Positions 42,715 to 52,645 of a stretch of 64,000 bases of DNA are shown one piece after another. The number at the start of each line of letters is the position of its first letter. Within the stretch, counting starts at the first letter, position 1. Position numbers and translations under genes: made by a program. The DNA lies in the NCBI GenBank assembly GCA_001804815.1, contig MHBI01000099.1, positions 124,001 through 188,000 on the forward strand. Direction: 5' to 3'. The stretch is from Lentisphaerae bacterium GWF2_50_93 (GTDB taxonomy: Bacteria > Verrucomicrobiota > Lentisphaeria > Victivallales > GWF2-50-93). The notes under the pieces were generated by a model. It saw only the letters and a list, made by a program, of their open reading frames with translations, had not been told where the DNA came from and made no database searches.

Positions 42715-44901
42715 ATGAACACAAATGATGAAGTTATGAAAAGAGATAAGATAAAACTTCCCCCGTGCGGAATATTCATCGGAAGCGGCGTCTATCCGAT
42801 GAGCAAGGACTATCTTGACGGCACGCTCTACGGGCATCAGACCTGGAGGCCGCAGAGCCTTTCACCGATGGAAATAATTGAGCTGATCAAGCGGGACAAT
42901 CAGGGTAACCTGGCCCAGGTCTGGGGAACCAATAAATGGCAGGCCCCTGCGACTATCGCAGAGTGGCAGTATGCCCTCGACGAAATTGGCGTCAATGTCC
43001 AGCTGCCCGACTGGAAAAGCGGAAAGAATATAAAGGCGCAGGACTGTTCTGAGCTGAAGGAACATGCCGACAGGAACGGGGCCGGTCTGCTGAGATTCAT
43101 AAGGGAGGCCGCCAAAAAGGACATCTACACGCTGTTCATCTATACAAGCGCGGATGATGAATGGGCAAGGAAATTCCAGGATTATGGAAAACACTATCTC
43201 GGTTATGACTTCGGCGAACGCTACACATTCCGTCTCGACGACGCAATTACCAAGGGAAGAAAGTTCGAGGACGTGAACCTTAAGCTCATGGCCGACGATC
43301 TGGTCGCCAGGGTGCGGGAGCATGTGGACGAAAGGCATGCCGCCGGATGGGGTCTTGTAATGGCTACGAGCGGAAACTTCTACATCGACTATGAAATCGC
43401 TGGAGGCGCAGATGTCCCGCTTATCGAGGATTTCGCTTTCAATCATCTGAACATTTCTTCGGCTCTTGCGAGAGGGCTGTCCCGTCAGTTCGATCTCACT
43501 TGCTGGGGGTCGCACATGGCGCACGAGCATTACTCCTGGATTCCGAACGGCAGCGAATACAAATTCCCTCTGTTCAGGGCAGGGATGTATCAGAAATACA
43601 TGGCAGGCGCCAAGATCATAATAAATGAAAGCGGCAACTGGTTCGTGGAAGCGTCTCTGTGCGAGGATTCCCCCAAGTTTGAATTCCCCCGTGTCCCCCT
43701 GGCTCCTGGAGAATCCCATGGAGACAAGCATACTGATTTCGGACCATACGTTGAAGAGGCTCGAAAGCATTTTGACAAGATCGATTACAATGCCCCCATA
43801 CCAAAACTCTACCGCAAGGAAATATCGGACTTCTATGATTTTGTGAAGGCGAACGGCACACCTGAAGGACAGCCTGAGTCCACGCTTGCGATCGTTAAAG
43901 GCAACTATGATCTCTGCTGCCAGAGATTCAATCCCAACAGTGCAATAGGCGGCGCATTTGCACTTGCCGACAAGAATCCGGCCTGGTTCGAAGGCGCTCC
44001 CGAACGCGGCTGGGAGATTGTAAAGAAAGTTTTCTATCCCACTCCACCTGTCCTTGAACCATATCAGAATCCGTTCTTGTCAGGAAGTCCGTTCGGGATG
44101 GTTGACATTGTAAGTCTTGTCCAGGACAAGGTTGAAGCGTCTTTCCTGAATGCAAATTACAAGGCGCTTCTCTTTTCAGGCTGGAACACTTCGTCAGCCA
44201 AACAGTATGAGACTCTTAAAACATATGTTGCGAATGGAGGAGTCCTGTTCATTTCAATTCCGCAACTGTCGACAAACATCACCCGCAACTACGGGGACTA
44301 CGGAGCTGGAGAACTTGTGAACGGCGGAGATTTCTCCGAGCTCTGCGGTGTTAAGGTCAAGGGGCGCGGCGAGCGCATCTACTGGGCCGTTGCACCTGAG
44401 AATTCCAGCGAACTTGGTTTCAAGTTCCCTCGCAGGTTTGGAATCCTGATAACCTGCCTAGGGGATATTGAAATCACTGATCCAGCAGCAGAGACCCTGG
44501 TTGTCGATGATGAAAGGGCCAAACCGCTCCTGCTGAGAAGAAAGTACGGCAAAGGCACGGTCTACTTCCTGAACTCATGGGCTTATCCGGGTGCGCTGGA
44601 CCAGGACTACGGACCTGGCAGCACAAGCCGTTCTCCAGGGCTCATCGGCATGATATACCGCCATATCGCAAAACTTTCGCGGGGTAACGTCTGGATCACG
44701 GATGATCGAGATGAACCCGGAGTTGAATGCGAATACATTGCATATTCATACTTTCCTGAGGCCGGAAAAATATATCTCTACAATATAGATTTCAAAAAAG
44801 CGCACGGGGCATATCTGCATCATTTCGGGAAAGTTGACAGGTTTGATCTCAGGCCAGGCGAATTCAGGGTGATCGATGGAGTTAAAAAAATAAGGGAATA
44901 A
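42715..44901 (+). CDS. Putative glycoside hydrolase of unrecognised family, copy 2
   Basis: This 728-aa paralogue of the 36841 protein shares GIFIGSGVYPMSKDYL, NLAQVWGTN, HVDERHAAGWGLVMATSGNF, IIINESGNWFVEA, KALLFSGWNTSSAKQYETL and YVANGGVLFISIPQL. Conservation of HVDERHAAGW, FYIDYEI and NESGNWF in both copies marks these as likely active-site elements. Four carbohydrate genes separate the paralogues, so they probably arose by duplication followed by rearrangement of the operon and act on related linkages. The ribosome site before ATG 42715 is weak. Confidence 0.55.
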   Translation: MNTNDEVMKRDKIKLPPCGIFIGSGVYPMSKDYLDGTLYGHQTWRPQSLSPMEIIELIKRDNQGNLAQVWGTNKWQAPATIAEWQYALDEIGVNVQLPDWKSGKNIKAQDCSELKEHADRNGAGLLRFIREAAKKDIYTLFIYTSADDEWARKFQDYGKHYLGYDFGERYTFRLDDAITKGRKFEDVNLKLMADDLVARVREHVDERHAAGWGLVMATSGNFYIDYEIAGGADVPLIEDFAFNHLNISSALARGLSRQFDLTCWGSHMAHEHYSWIPNGSEYKFPLFRAGMYQKYMAGAKIIINESGNWFVEASLCEDSPKFEFPRVPLAPGESHGDKHTDFGPYVEEARKHFDKIDYNAPIPKLYRKEISDFYDFVKANGTPEGQPESTLAIVKGNYDLCCQRFNPNSAIGGAFALADKNPAWFEGAPERGWEIVKKVFYPTPPVLEPYQNPFLSGSPFGMVDIVSLVQDKVEASFLNANYKALLFSGWNTSSAKQYETLKTYVANGGVLFISIPQLSTNITRNYGDYGAGELVNGGDFSELCGVKVKGRGERIYWAVAPENSSELGFKFPRRFGILITCLGDIEITDPAAETLVVDDERAKPLLLRRKYGKGTVYFLNSWAYPGALDQDYGPGSTSRSPGLIGMIYRHIAKLSRGNVWITDDRDEPGVECEYIAYSYFPEAGKIYLYNIDFKKAHGAYLHHFGKVDRFDLRPGEFRVIDGVKKIRE

Positions 44902-44904
44902 AAA

Positions 44905-46794
44905 ATGTATCCACTGAATCTGAAAATAGATGCTTGTCCGGAGGAGTTGAAGCCTGGATTGACGGAGATCGCGGCCGAATGGCCGCGCCGGTTTGCGAAA
45001 TCCGCAAAAGCGTATTCACTGAAGTTTGAGCGTTGCGGAAAACTCTGCAAAGGCGGGCTCTCGGTTGCTTTCAACGGGAAGATGATCAATGTCCGCTACG
45101 GCAGGAAAATCGACGCGTTCCGCGCCCTGGGAAGGCTGCTCGGCCAGGAGAAGGCTCAGGATTTCGCGGAAACCGCGAAGTTCGACATGCTGGGCATCCA
45201 GTTCGATGTCTCCCGCAACGGTGTACTCACCACCGATAGCGTTCGCACTCTTCTGCGCCGTTCCGCACTCATGGGAATAAACGCTGCGGTGCTCTACGCG
45301 GAAGACACATACGAAGTTCCCGGTGAACCCTTCTTCGGATATCTGCGCGGGCGCTATACCCACGAGGAGATGAAAGGGCTTGATGATTACGCTGACGCGC
45401 TGGGCATTGAGATGTTTCCGAACATCCAGGCATTGGCACATCTGGAGCAGATCCTCCAGTGGCCAGCATATGCGGAATATAAGGACACTGCCCAGGTGCT
45501 GCTTGCCGATGACGAGAAGACATATTTGCTCATCGAGAAGATGATTGCCGCTGCGAGCGCGCCATTCAGATCCAAAAGAATACACCTGGGAATGGACGAA
45601 GCCCATGGCATCGGTTCGGGGCAATATAAGAAGATACATGGCGAGACAAGCCCCTTTGATATTCTGAACAGACATCTGGCAAAAGTTAATGGCATCTGCA
45701 AGAAACGCGGACTGAAGCCGATGATCTGGAGCGACATGTATTTCCGGCTCGGCTCTGAAAACCATGACTACTACGACAAGTCCTCGAAGATTCCGCCGGA
45801 AGTCATAGCCAAAATTCCAAAGGACGTGAGGCTCGTGTACTGGGACTACTACCATCACGACTTCGAGTTCTATATGGAATGGATCAAACGGCACCGCGCT
45901 CTCGGTTCTGAGCCAATTGTGGCACCTGGGATTTGGACATGGGGCCGTTTCTGGACGGCCATGCCGTTTACCTTGTCAACTGTCGAACCGTGCATGCGTG
46001 CGTGCAAGGAGTCCGGCATACGTGAGATATTTGCGACGACCTGGGGCGACGACGGGATGGAATGCGATCTCTTTTCCGCGCTTCCCGGAATGCAGTTCTA
46101 CGCCGATCATGGTTATAGCGATAAGGTCGACCAGGATCTGCTGAGGTCCAACTTCAGGGGTTCGTGCGATGCCGACTATGATGACTGGTGCAGGGCGTCT
46201 GAGATCGACTCCGTCCCGTCGCTCAAGAACCCTTCACAGGACGCCAACAATGCCAGCAAGTGGATTCTATGGCAGGACATATTCCTTGGAGTCATGGATC
46301 CGCAGCTGGAAGGATATGAACTCAGGAAGGATTATGAGAAACTGGCGGACTTCCTGACATCCGCATCGAAGAAGTCGCCGCTTTCGCGGAGGCTCATTTT
46401 TCCGGCCCGAATAGCCAGGGCTGTCGCGATCAAGTGCGAACTTCGCAGAAAGATAGTTGCCGCATACGCAGCAGGAGATAAGAAAATGCTGGTGAAGCTG
46501 ATGAAGACTGACCTGGCTGATCTCCGAAAGGCTGTTGAAGAACTGTGGAAGACGCACCGCGATATGTGGCTTGCCACGTATAAGCCATTCGGCCTCGAGG
46601 TCATTGAACAGCGTTATGGCGGGCAGATGGCGAGGCTGGAGAGCCTGGATGCGCGCCTGAAGGATTATGTTGGCGGGAAGATACTGTCCATTCCGGAATT
46701 CGAGACGAAGCTTGAAAAGATATTCAAGACAGCTCCCGGCTATCTTCCCAACGTCAGTCATGGCCGTGTTTCAACGGCCAGCACAATCAAATAG
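44905..46794 (+). CDS. GH20-type beta-N-acetylhexosaminidase
   Basis: This 629-aa protein without a signal peptide shows a GH20-like N-terminal domain (about 1-95), a TIM barrel starting at FDMLGIQFDVSRNG, and the catalytic Asp-Glu pair in HLGMDEAHGIG (about residue 230), followed by MIWSDMYFR and WGDDGMECD. GH20 enzymes remove terminal GlcNAc or GalNAc by a substrate-assisted mechanism. Residues beyond about 460 form a helical C-terminal domain. The gene starts 3 nt after its neighbour and fits an amino-sugar-containing glycan. Confidence 0.85.
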   Translation: MYPLNLKIDACPEELKPGLTEIAAEWPRRFAKSAKAYSLKFERCGKLCKGGLSVAFNGKMINVRYGRKIDAFRALGRLLGQEKAQDFAETAKFDMLGIQFDVSRNGVLTTDSVRTLLRRSALMGINAAVLYAEDTYEVPGEPFFGYLRGRYTHEEMKGLDDYADALGIEMFPNIQALAHLEQILQWPAYAEYKDTAQVLLADDEKTYLLIEKMIAAASAPFRSKRIHLGMDEAHGIGSGQYKKIHGETSPFDILNRHLAKVNGICKKRGLKPMIWSDMYFRLGSENHDYYDKSSKIPPEVIAKIPKDVRLVYWDYYHHDFEFYMEWIKRHRALGSEPIVAPGIWTWGRFWTAMPFTLSTVEPCMRACKESGIREIFATTWGDDGMECDLFSALPGMQFYADHGYSDKVDQDLLRSNFRGSCDADYDDWCRASEIDSVPSLKNPSQDANNASKWILWQDIFLGVMDPQLEGYELRKDYEKLADFLTSASKKSPLSRRLIFPARIARAVAIKCELRRKIVAAYAAGDKKMLVKLMKTDLADLRKAVEELWKTHRDMWLATYKPFGLEVIEQRYGGQMARLESLDARLKDYVGGKILSIPEFETKLEKIFKTAPGYLPNVSHGRVSTASTIK

Positions 46795-46808
46795 GGCAGT
46801 ATCATATC

Positions 46809-48311
46809 ATGGAAGCAAGTCAACTCTTGAACAGAAGACAATTAAGCGAATTGGATTTCGGAAAGATGCCGCGTCCAATTTATGATGCGAATCCTGAATG
46901 GATCAGGCTTTATGAGCTGGCCTGGAAGATTGCATTTAAAAACGTGGAGGTTCCGGAAAATCCTGAGTGGCTTCCGCAAATGTCATGTATCACAGGTTCC
47001 GGAAAGATTTGGCAGTGGGACTCATGTTTCATGACGTTGTTCTCGCGCTACTCCAACGGTACTGTCTCTGCGTTGAACAATCTCGACAACCTCTACCGCC
47101 TGCAGAGGGCTGACGGCTATATCAGCATGACGTATGTCGTTAATACCGGTCTTGAAGCCTATGGCGAAAGGGTCAATCCTCCGATTTACGCCTGGGTTGA
47201 ATTTGAACACTATAAATACACCGGGGACCGGGACCGGCTTGCACGGATCTACCCGATCCTGAAAAAATATTTCATGTGGCTCAAATGTAACAGGAGAAGG
47301 GTAAACGGGCTCTACTACTTTGAAGACACCGGCTCGACAGGGATGGACAATTCTCCCAGAAGTGGATACCCCGCATCCAACCTCTCCGGAAGCGATGTCT
47401 GCTTCATAGATCTGTCCTGCCAGCAGCAGCTCTCCGCCAGGAACCTAGCCGCCATTGCCGAAGCCATAGGGGAAACGAAGGACATTGTGCTTTTCAACGC
47501 TGAAGCAGATGAACTGTCAAGGCTCATCAACCACTATTGCTGGAGCGAGCGTACCGGCTTCTATTACGATTGTTTCACGCGCTGCAGCAATGCCGAAAGG
47601 CATAACTTCCTGAGCTGTAAGACAGCCGCCGCATTTTGGACAATCATCAGTGGTGCCGCCAATGAAGATCAGCGGCGTTCACTGGTGAAACACCTTCTGG
47701 ATCCAGATGAATTCTGTACGCTGCACCCGGTGCCATCGCTCTCCAGCGGTGATCCAAACTACAGTCCGTCGGGCTCGTATTGGCTTGGTGGCGTCTGGGC
47801 TCCAATCAACTATATGATTATCCGCGGACTGTCCGAAAATAAATACCAGGATCTGGCGCGCGAAATAGCCGTCAAGCACCTGTCCGCCATGAGCAGCATC
47901 ATGCAAAATCCGATGTATGGCGGCATATGGGAGGCTTATGCCCCGGAATATATACGTCCTTCAACCGACAAGGACGGCTGCAATGTCCGTGATAATTTTG
48001 TAGGATGGAGCGGACTCGGCCCCATAGCCATGCTCATAGAAACAATCATCGGTCTCAGTTTTGACGCTGCGTCAAACACCATATCATGGCGTATTACGGA
48101 TAGTGGCCGCAGCGGACTTGAAAACATATGCTTTAACGGGAAGCGTATTTCACTTGTGTGCGAAGGTTTGAAAGAGGGCGAGCCCGGAGGTGAAGCCCGA
48201 GTGCGGATTGAGAGCGATGGGAAGATTAATCTCAGGATTGTCATTTGCAACGCGGCATCCAGGATGGCATCAGTGACCCTTGATGCCGGCCGGCATGAAT
48301 TGACGGTTTAA
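46809..48311 (+). CDS. GH63/GH37-like (alpha/alpha)6-barrel glycosidase
   Basis: This 500-aa protein shows the (alpha/alpha)6-barrel features of trehalase/GH63/mannosylglycerate-hydrolase-type enzymes: WQWDSCFMTLF (substrate Asp), EDTGSTGMDNSPR, 'SGSYWLGGVWAPINYM' and GIWEAYAPEY with a candidate catalytic Glu, then a beta-sandwich tail. Most members cleave alpha-glucosides or alpha-mannosides. It lacks a signal peptide and follows the GH20 gene by 14 nt. Linkage specificity cannot be told from sequence alone. Confidence 0.72.
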   Translation: MEASQLLNRRQLSELDFGKMPRPIYDANPEWIRLYELAWKIAFKNVEVPENPEWLPQMSCITGSGKIWQWDSCFMTLFSRYSNGTVSALNNLDNLYRLQRADGYISMTYVVNTGLEAYGERVNPPIYAWVEFEHYKYTGDRDRLARIYPILKKYFMWLKCNRRRVNGLYYFEDTGSTGMDNSPRSGYPASNLSGSDVCFIDLSCQQQLSARNLAAIAEAIGETKDIVLFNAEADELSRLINHYCWSERTGFYYDCFTRCSNAERHNFLSCKTAAAFWTIISGAANEDQRRSLVKHLLDPDEFCTLHPVPSLSSGDPNYSPSGSYWLGGVWAPINYMIIRGLSENKYQDLAREIAVKHLSAMSSIMQNPMYGGIWEAYAPEYIRPSTDKDGCNVRDNFVGWSGLGPIAMLIETIIGLSFDAASNTISWRITDSGRSGLENICFNGKRISLVCEGLKEGEPGGEARVRIESDGKINLRIVICNAASRMASVTLDAGRHELTV

Positions 48312-48366
48312 CTGTTTGAATATAAAAATATTATTGGAAGAATAAAATTAACAAGGGAGATATTCA

Positions 48367-50346
48367 ATGAATATCAGAATGAGAATGACAGTTGTACTGG
48401 GTGCTGCCCTCCTGCTGGGCAATTCCTCCTGGCTTTTTGCAGGGATGGAGGAACGCCTGCAGGAGGCCACCGACAAGTGCCAGCAGCCGGAATTTAAAAA
48501 GTACCTCGTTGAGCTGAAGGGGAAACTCGACGCTGGAAAAACATCCCCAGATGCTGAATTCAAAAAGGAACTGGATAGGGAAGCCGGATCCGCTGTCCGA
48601 GTTGCAAATGACATTGTGGCAGGCAAGGAAAAGCTTAAAGGAATATCAGGCCAGTTTGTCTATTACACAGTTCCCCCGATGAGCAATGTGAAACGCACAA
48701 TGCACACATATCCTGCGGATGGCACACTTGCAGGTCCTGTCAGGATTGTCGCGGCCAAGGGCGAATTCGAACCTGCGTCATTTGTCATCTATCCGTTTTC
48801 CAATGCAGCCAAGGTGGAGCTGAAGGTCAGCGAGCTTGTCGGCAAGAATGGGAAGATACCGGCCAGCGCCGTTGATGTGAAGATAATCAAGATCTGGTAT
48901 CAGGCCGGGACCGCCTGGTACAGCTATTTTGCGGACAGCACCGGACGCGAGCTTGTTCCCGAACTCCTTCTCAATGACGAGAATCTTGTCAAGGTCGACA
49001 TGAAGGGCAAGGACAACTATCTGCGTGTAGACTATCCCCAGCCGAGAGGTCCCGAATATGTATGGATAAGCAATCCGGTCGGGATTGACGTGCCGCTCAA
49101 CGACCATATGGAGCCGGTGCGCGACGCGAAGACCCTGCAGCCGTTTTCGCTGGCTGCCGGCGAGTTCAAGCAGATATGGATTACAGTTGAAGCTCCGAAG
49201 AGCGCCGAGGGGATCTACTCGGGCACGATTTCCCTGACTGTCGATGGAAAGGCGCAGGCTGCAATTCCTCTCGAGGTAAGGGTGCTTCCATTTGAACTTC
49301 CTGATCCGAAGACGAATTATGATCTGACCCGTGAATACTACACAAGCATTTACAACCAAAGCGATCTGTCCATATATCTGAAGAAAAACGGCGGGGACAC
49401 GGAAAAGGCCAGAACCCGCCTTTTCAACGATTACGTGAACATGCGGAAGCACAATGTGATGTATCCGAAGGTAAAGGATTTATCTATTGGAGATGCAGCG
49501 CTCACCGAGACCATGGAGATCTACAAGAAAGCCGGGCTCCGCACGGATGCGATTTTCGGTGCGATACCTGCGATTCCAGGGTATGATTGGATGACTTCCC
49601 CGGAGGTGCAGAACAATCCACTCGACAAACAGCCTATGCCGGACGACCTGATATATAAGATTGATGTCGGATATGAAATCATGAAGAAGGCCGTCGGGCA
49701 TTCAAACATCTACTGCTTCGGGTGGGACGAGCCGGGGATGCGTTTGCTGGTGGCGCAGCGCAAGCCTTGGAAGTACCTTCAGGATAAAGGGCTAAAGACG
49801 TACAGCACAGCCCATGCCAAGCATCTGGCCTACGGGGGATACAATGAGGATTTTGTCAACTACGGCGGCGGTTATTCCAAGGAAGACTCGGATAAATGGC
49901 ATGCCTTCGGCGGTCGTATCACAAGCTATGCGGCTCCCCACACCGGCCCGGAAAATCCGGATTTTGTACGCAGGACCCACGGCATGGATTTATACATGGC
50001 GGATTGCGACGGCACCAACAACTACATTCTGAACGAGTGTCCATGGAACGATTTCATCGGCACGGAATACAATTTCAGGAGCTTCAACTGGGTATATCCT
50101 GGAATAGACGGGCCCATAGACACCATAGAATGGGAGGGGTACAGGGAAGCCATTGATGACGTGAGGTATGCCACTCTTCTCAAGCAGCTCGCCAACAAGG
50201 CGATTGCAACAGGGAAGACGGAAAACATCTACCAGGGCCGCATGGCGTTGCAGTGGCTTGTGCTGCTGGATTCGAAGAAATGCGATCTGAATGCTGCTCG
50301 TATGGAAATGATCTCGTATATCCTGAAACTACAAAATATAAAATAA
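48367..50346 (+). CDS. Secreted DUF4091 glycoside hydrolase-like protein
   Basis: This 659-aa exported protein (signal peptide about 1-25) has GGGAGA before ATG 48367. An N-terminal helical stretch is followed by beta-sandwich domains (VRIVAAKGEFEPASFVIYP, EGIYSGTISLTVDGKAQA) and a barrel-like region with 'NIYCFGWDEPGMR' carrying a likely catalytic Asp-Glu. The C-terminal DUF4091 signature is WEGYREAIDDVRYATLL. Members are abundant in PVC bacteria and Bacteroidetes glycan loci; no activity is firmly assigned to this group as far as I know. Its export contrasts with the cytoplasmic enzymes on either side. Confidence 0.8.
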   Translation: MNIRMRMTVVLGAALLLGNSSWLFAGMEERLQEATDKCQQPEFKKYLVELKGKLDAGKTSPDAEFKKELDREAGSAVRVANDIVAGKEKLKGISGQFVYYTVPPMSNVKRTMHTYPADGTLAGPVRIVAAKGEFEPASFVIYPFSNAAKVELKVSELVGKNGKIPASAVDVKIIKIWYQAGTAWYSYFADSTGRELVPELLLNDENLVKVDMKGKDNYLRVDYPQPRGPEYVWISNPVGIDVPLNDHMEPVRDAKTLQPFSLAAGEFKQIWITVEAPKSAEGIYSGTISLTVDGKAQAAIPLEVRVLPFELPDPKTNYDLTREYYTSIYNQSDLSIYLKKNGGDTEKARTRLFNDYVNMRKHNVMYPKVKDLSIGDAALTETMEIYKKAGLRTDAIFGAIPAIPGYDWMTSPEVQNNPLDKQPMPDDLIYKIDVGYEIMKKAVGHSNIYCFGWDEPGMRLLVAQRKPWKYLQDKGLKTYSTAHAKHLAYGGYNEDFVNYGGGYSKEDSDKWHAFGGRITSYAAPHTGPENPDFVRRTHGMDLYMADCDGTNNYILNECPWNDFIGTEYNFRSFNWVYPGIDGPIDTIEWEGYREAIDDVRYATLLKQLANKAIATGKTENIYQGRMALQWLVLLDSKKCDLNAARMEMISYILKLQNIK

Positions 50347-50364
50347 ATCCGGAGAAAACAAAAT

Positions 50365-52602
50365 ATGAAAAAGATTTATCAGATTCTCGCAGTTCCGGTC
50401 CTGATCCTTGGGATTGCTATTGGTTCGGTCGCCCAGGAGAAGGCGGCGGACGCCATCAAGTCTGCGCAGCAGAAGCTGCAGGCTAAGGATTTCGCCGGCG
50501 CCCTCAAGGACGCGGATCAGGCCATCGCTCTCGCCGGTGATAACGCAAATGAGAGGATAAGTGCAATCTTCATGAAGGGACAGGTTGCCGAGGCGATCAG
50601 GGATTTTGCAAAGGCAAAAGGGGAATATGCGAAAATCGCAGCCGACGAAAAGGCTACGCTGCCACAGAAGATTACTGCCATGAACAAGACGGCAGCTGTC
50701 CTGATTGCTGAAAAGATGATGGACGAGGCAAGGGCGGAATATGCGAAGATCGCAGGAATGCCAGGAGCCACTCCTGTGGACATCATCAATGCGAAGTTCG
50801 CAACTGCAAAAACATATGAGAACCAGAGGGATTACGACAAGGCAAACGGGATTTACTCGGAAGTCTATAGCGATGCCGAAACTCCAAAACAGCAGAAAAT
50901 ACAGGCCATCAGGAACAGTGCTGCAGTCCTATTGAAAAGGTGCAGGTACGATGAGGCCAGGGCGGAATATGCAAAAATACTTTCCATTCCCGATCTTAAA
51001 ATCAACGAGAAACTGGATGTGTCAAAGAATTTCGCAGTCACTTATGAGAGACAGGGCGAATTCGCGAAAGCCAGGGAGGAATACGCAAAGGCAGCTGCAT
51101 TTGAAGGTCTTGATGCAAAGGGGAAGGCGAACGTGTTGACCGGCGTGGCCGGGACTTATAAGAGAGAGAGTGATCTTGTCAATATGAAGAAGACAATGGC
51201 TGCGATTTCTGAGCTGGTACCGGCTCCTGACTTTTCACTGCTTCGCGACTATGCCATGCTTGCTGCGGCGAAAGGGGATTCAAACGAGGAGGAAGCGGCC
51301 TTGACGCAGATCCTGTCAATCTCCGGCATCAACAATGCCCAGTATGCCGATGCGCTGTTCAAGAGAATAGGCAACCTTGCGGCAAATCAAAAAAATGAAG
51401 AGGCTAAGAAACTCGCCAGTGATTCCATTGCGAATGCCAGGTTGAGCGAAGAGCAGAAATTCCTGTGCTCCCTTTTGTCCGTGGGATTCGGAGTTGCAAA
51501 GGGCGCCAGCATAGATCCCAAGTCGATTCCCGCAAAATCGCTTGACGCTGAGAAGCAGGCCAGGCTTTACAACGATGCTGCAAAGGTTTTCATGCGTGCC
51601 AGGAATTACGAGATTGCAAGATTCTTCGGAGACAAGGCGGATGCCATGTTCCGCGATAATCCGCAGTACGTTTATGAATGCAAATTCATGGACAAGTCGC
51701 CGTTCGGAGTGTCTGGATGGCAGAACTCCGAGATCGTAAAGGATCCTTCACGCCGTGAAACACGGTTCGAGGAATACAACAGGAAAGCCGCGGATCTGCT
51801 CATAAACGATGTGAACGTGGTCCGCGATGTCGGTAGAGGCGAAGCGAAGAAGAACAATGCCGGATTCTATATGTCGGCCGACTCCAGAGGCTGGCATGTT
51901 TATGTCCACTGCCAGGACGATCAGGTCGAACAGGTCCTTGCCGGACTGGCGAAAAGCGGATCACTGGAAATGTATTTTGTCCCTGGGAAAGGCGAATGCT
52001 ATTACCAGTGGATGATAACGCTGCCTTCAGAAAAGACTAATTTCATAGAATGGATGTCCCCTAACAGGAACTACAGGAAGATGGATGATTATTTCAAAGT
52101 GGAAATAGCGCCTGTTGATGACGGGTTCGGCGTCTACATGTTCTTTCCATGGGATTTGGTATATGACAAGCTCCCGCAGGAAGGGGACCTCTGGACCTTC
52201 GGGCTTGTGAACTGGTCTCGGAGCGGTGGATTCACCTGGGGCAGCGGGCAGGTTCACGAACTGAACAAGTTCGGCAAAGTCAAATTTACAGGTGTTGACA
52301 AATACATGCCGGCGGTCAGGCGCGCCCTCGTGATGAAGGCGTTCGCCAACTACAAGATGACATCAGCCGCCGCCACGACTTTCTGGAAGGACGAGGTCAA
52401 GGGCGACAGGGATTTCTACGAGAAATCGCTTCTGCCTGAGATTGAGAAGTTCAACGAACTCGGCAAACTGGTCAAGCCTGAGATGACGCAGGCCGATGCC
52501 GACATGCTCTTTGAGAAGGCTGTGCCTGACTGGATGGAGTTCGACTATCTGGTCAGCGAACTTCGCACGGAATACCTGCAGAACAAGTTTTTGACCCAGT
52601 AA
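50365..52602 (+). CDS. Secreted TPR protein with C-terminal CBM9-like domain
   Basis: This 745-aa exported protein (signal peptide about 1-20) has GGAGAA upstream. Residues about 25-330 are tandem TPR-like helices with a recurring ARAEYAKI/KAREEYAK pattern spaced about 36 residues. A second helical block precedes a beta-sandwich (about 480-640) with 'NNAGFYMSADSRGWHVYVHC', ECYYQWMITLP, GFGVYMFFPWDLVYD and LWTFGLVNWSRSGGFTW, the layout of CBM9/DOMON-like sugar-binding domains. It may act as a scaffold holding substrate or enzymes outside the cell membrane, as the TPR-like tails of the M14 proteins may also do. This function is inferred. Confidence 0.7.
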   Translation: MKKIYQILAVPVLILGIAIGSVAQEKAADAIKSAQQKLQAKDFAGALKDADQAIALAGDNANERISAIFMKGQVAEAIRDFAKAKGEYAKIAADEKATLPQKITAMNKTAAVLIAEKMMDEARAEYAKIAGMPGATPVDIINAKFATAKTYENQRDYDKANGIYSEVYSDAETPKQQKIQAIRNSAAVLLKRCRYDEARAEYAKILSIPDLKINEKLDVSKNFAVTYERQGEFAKAREEYAKAAAFEGLDAKGKANVLTGVAGTYKRESDLVNMKKTMAAISELVPAPDFSLLRDYAMLAAAKGDSNEEEAALTQILSISGINNAQYADALFKRIGNLAANQKNEEAKKLASDSIANARLSEEQKFLCSLLSVGFGVAKGASIDPKSIPAKSLDAEKQARLYNDAAKVFMRARNYEIARFFGDKADAMFRDNPQYVYECKFMDKSPFGVSGWQNSEIVKDPSRRETRFEEYNRKAADLLINDVNVVRDVGRGEAKKNNAGFYMSADSRGWHVYVHCQDDQVEQVLAGLAKSGSLEMYFVPGKGECYYQWMITLPSEKTNFIEWMSPNRNYRKMDDYFKVEIAPVDDGFGVYMFFPWDLVYDKLPQEGDLWTFGLVNWSRSGGFTWGSGQVHELNKFGKVKFTGVDKYMPAVRRALVMKAFANYKMTSAAATTFWKDEVKGDRDFYEKSLLPEIEKFNELGKLVKPEMTQADADMLFEKAVPDWMEFDYLVSELRTEYLQNKFLTQ

Positions 52603-52645
52603 GACAGGCAAGGGAAAGGACAGAAATCAGAAAGACGATGGCTTT

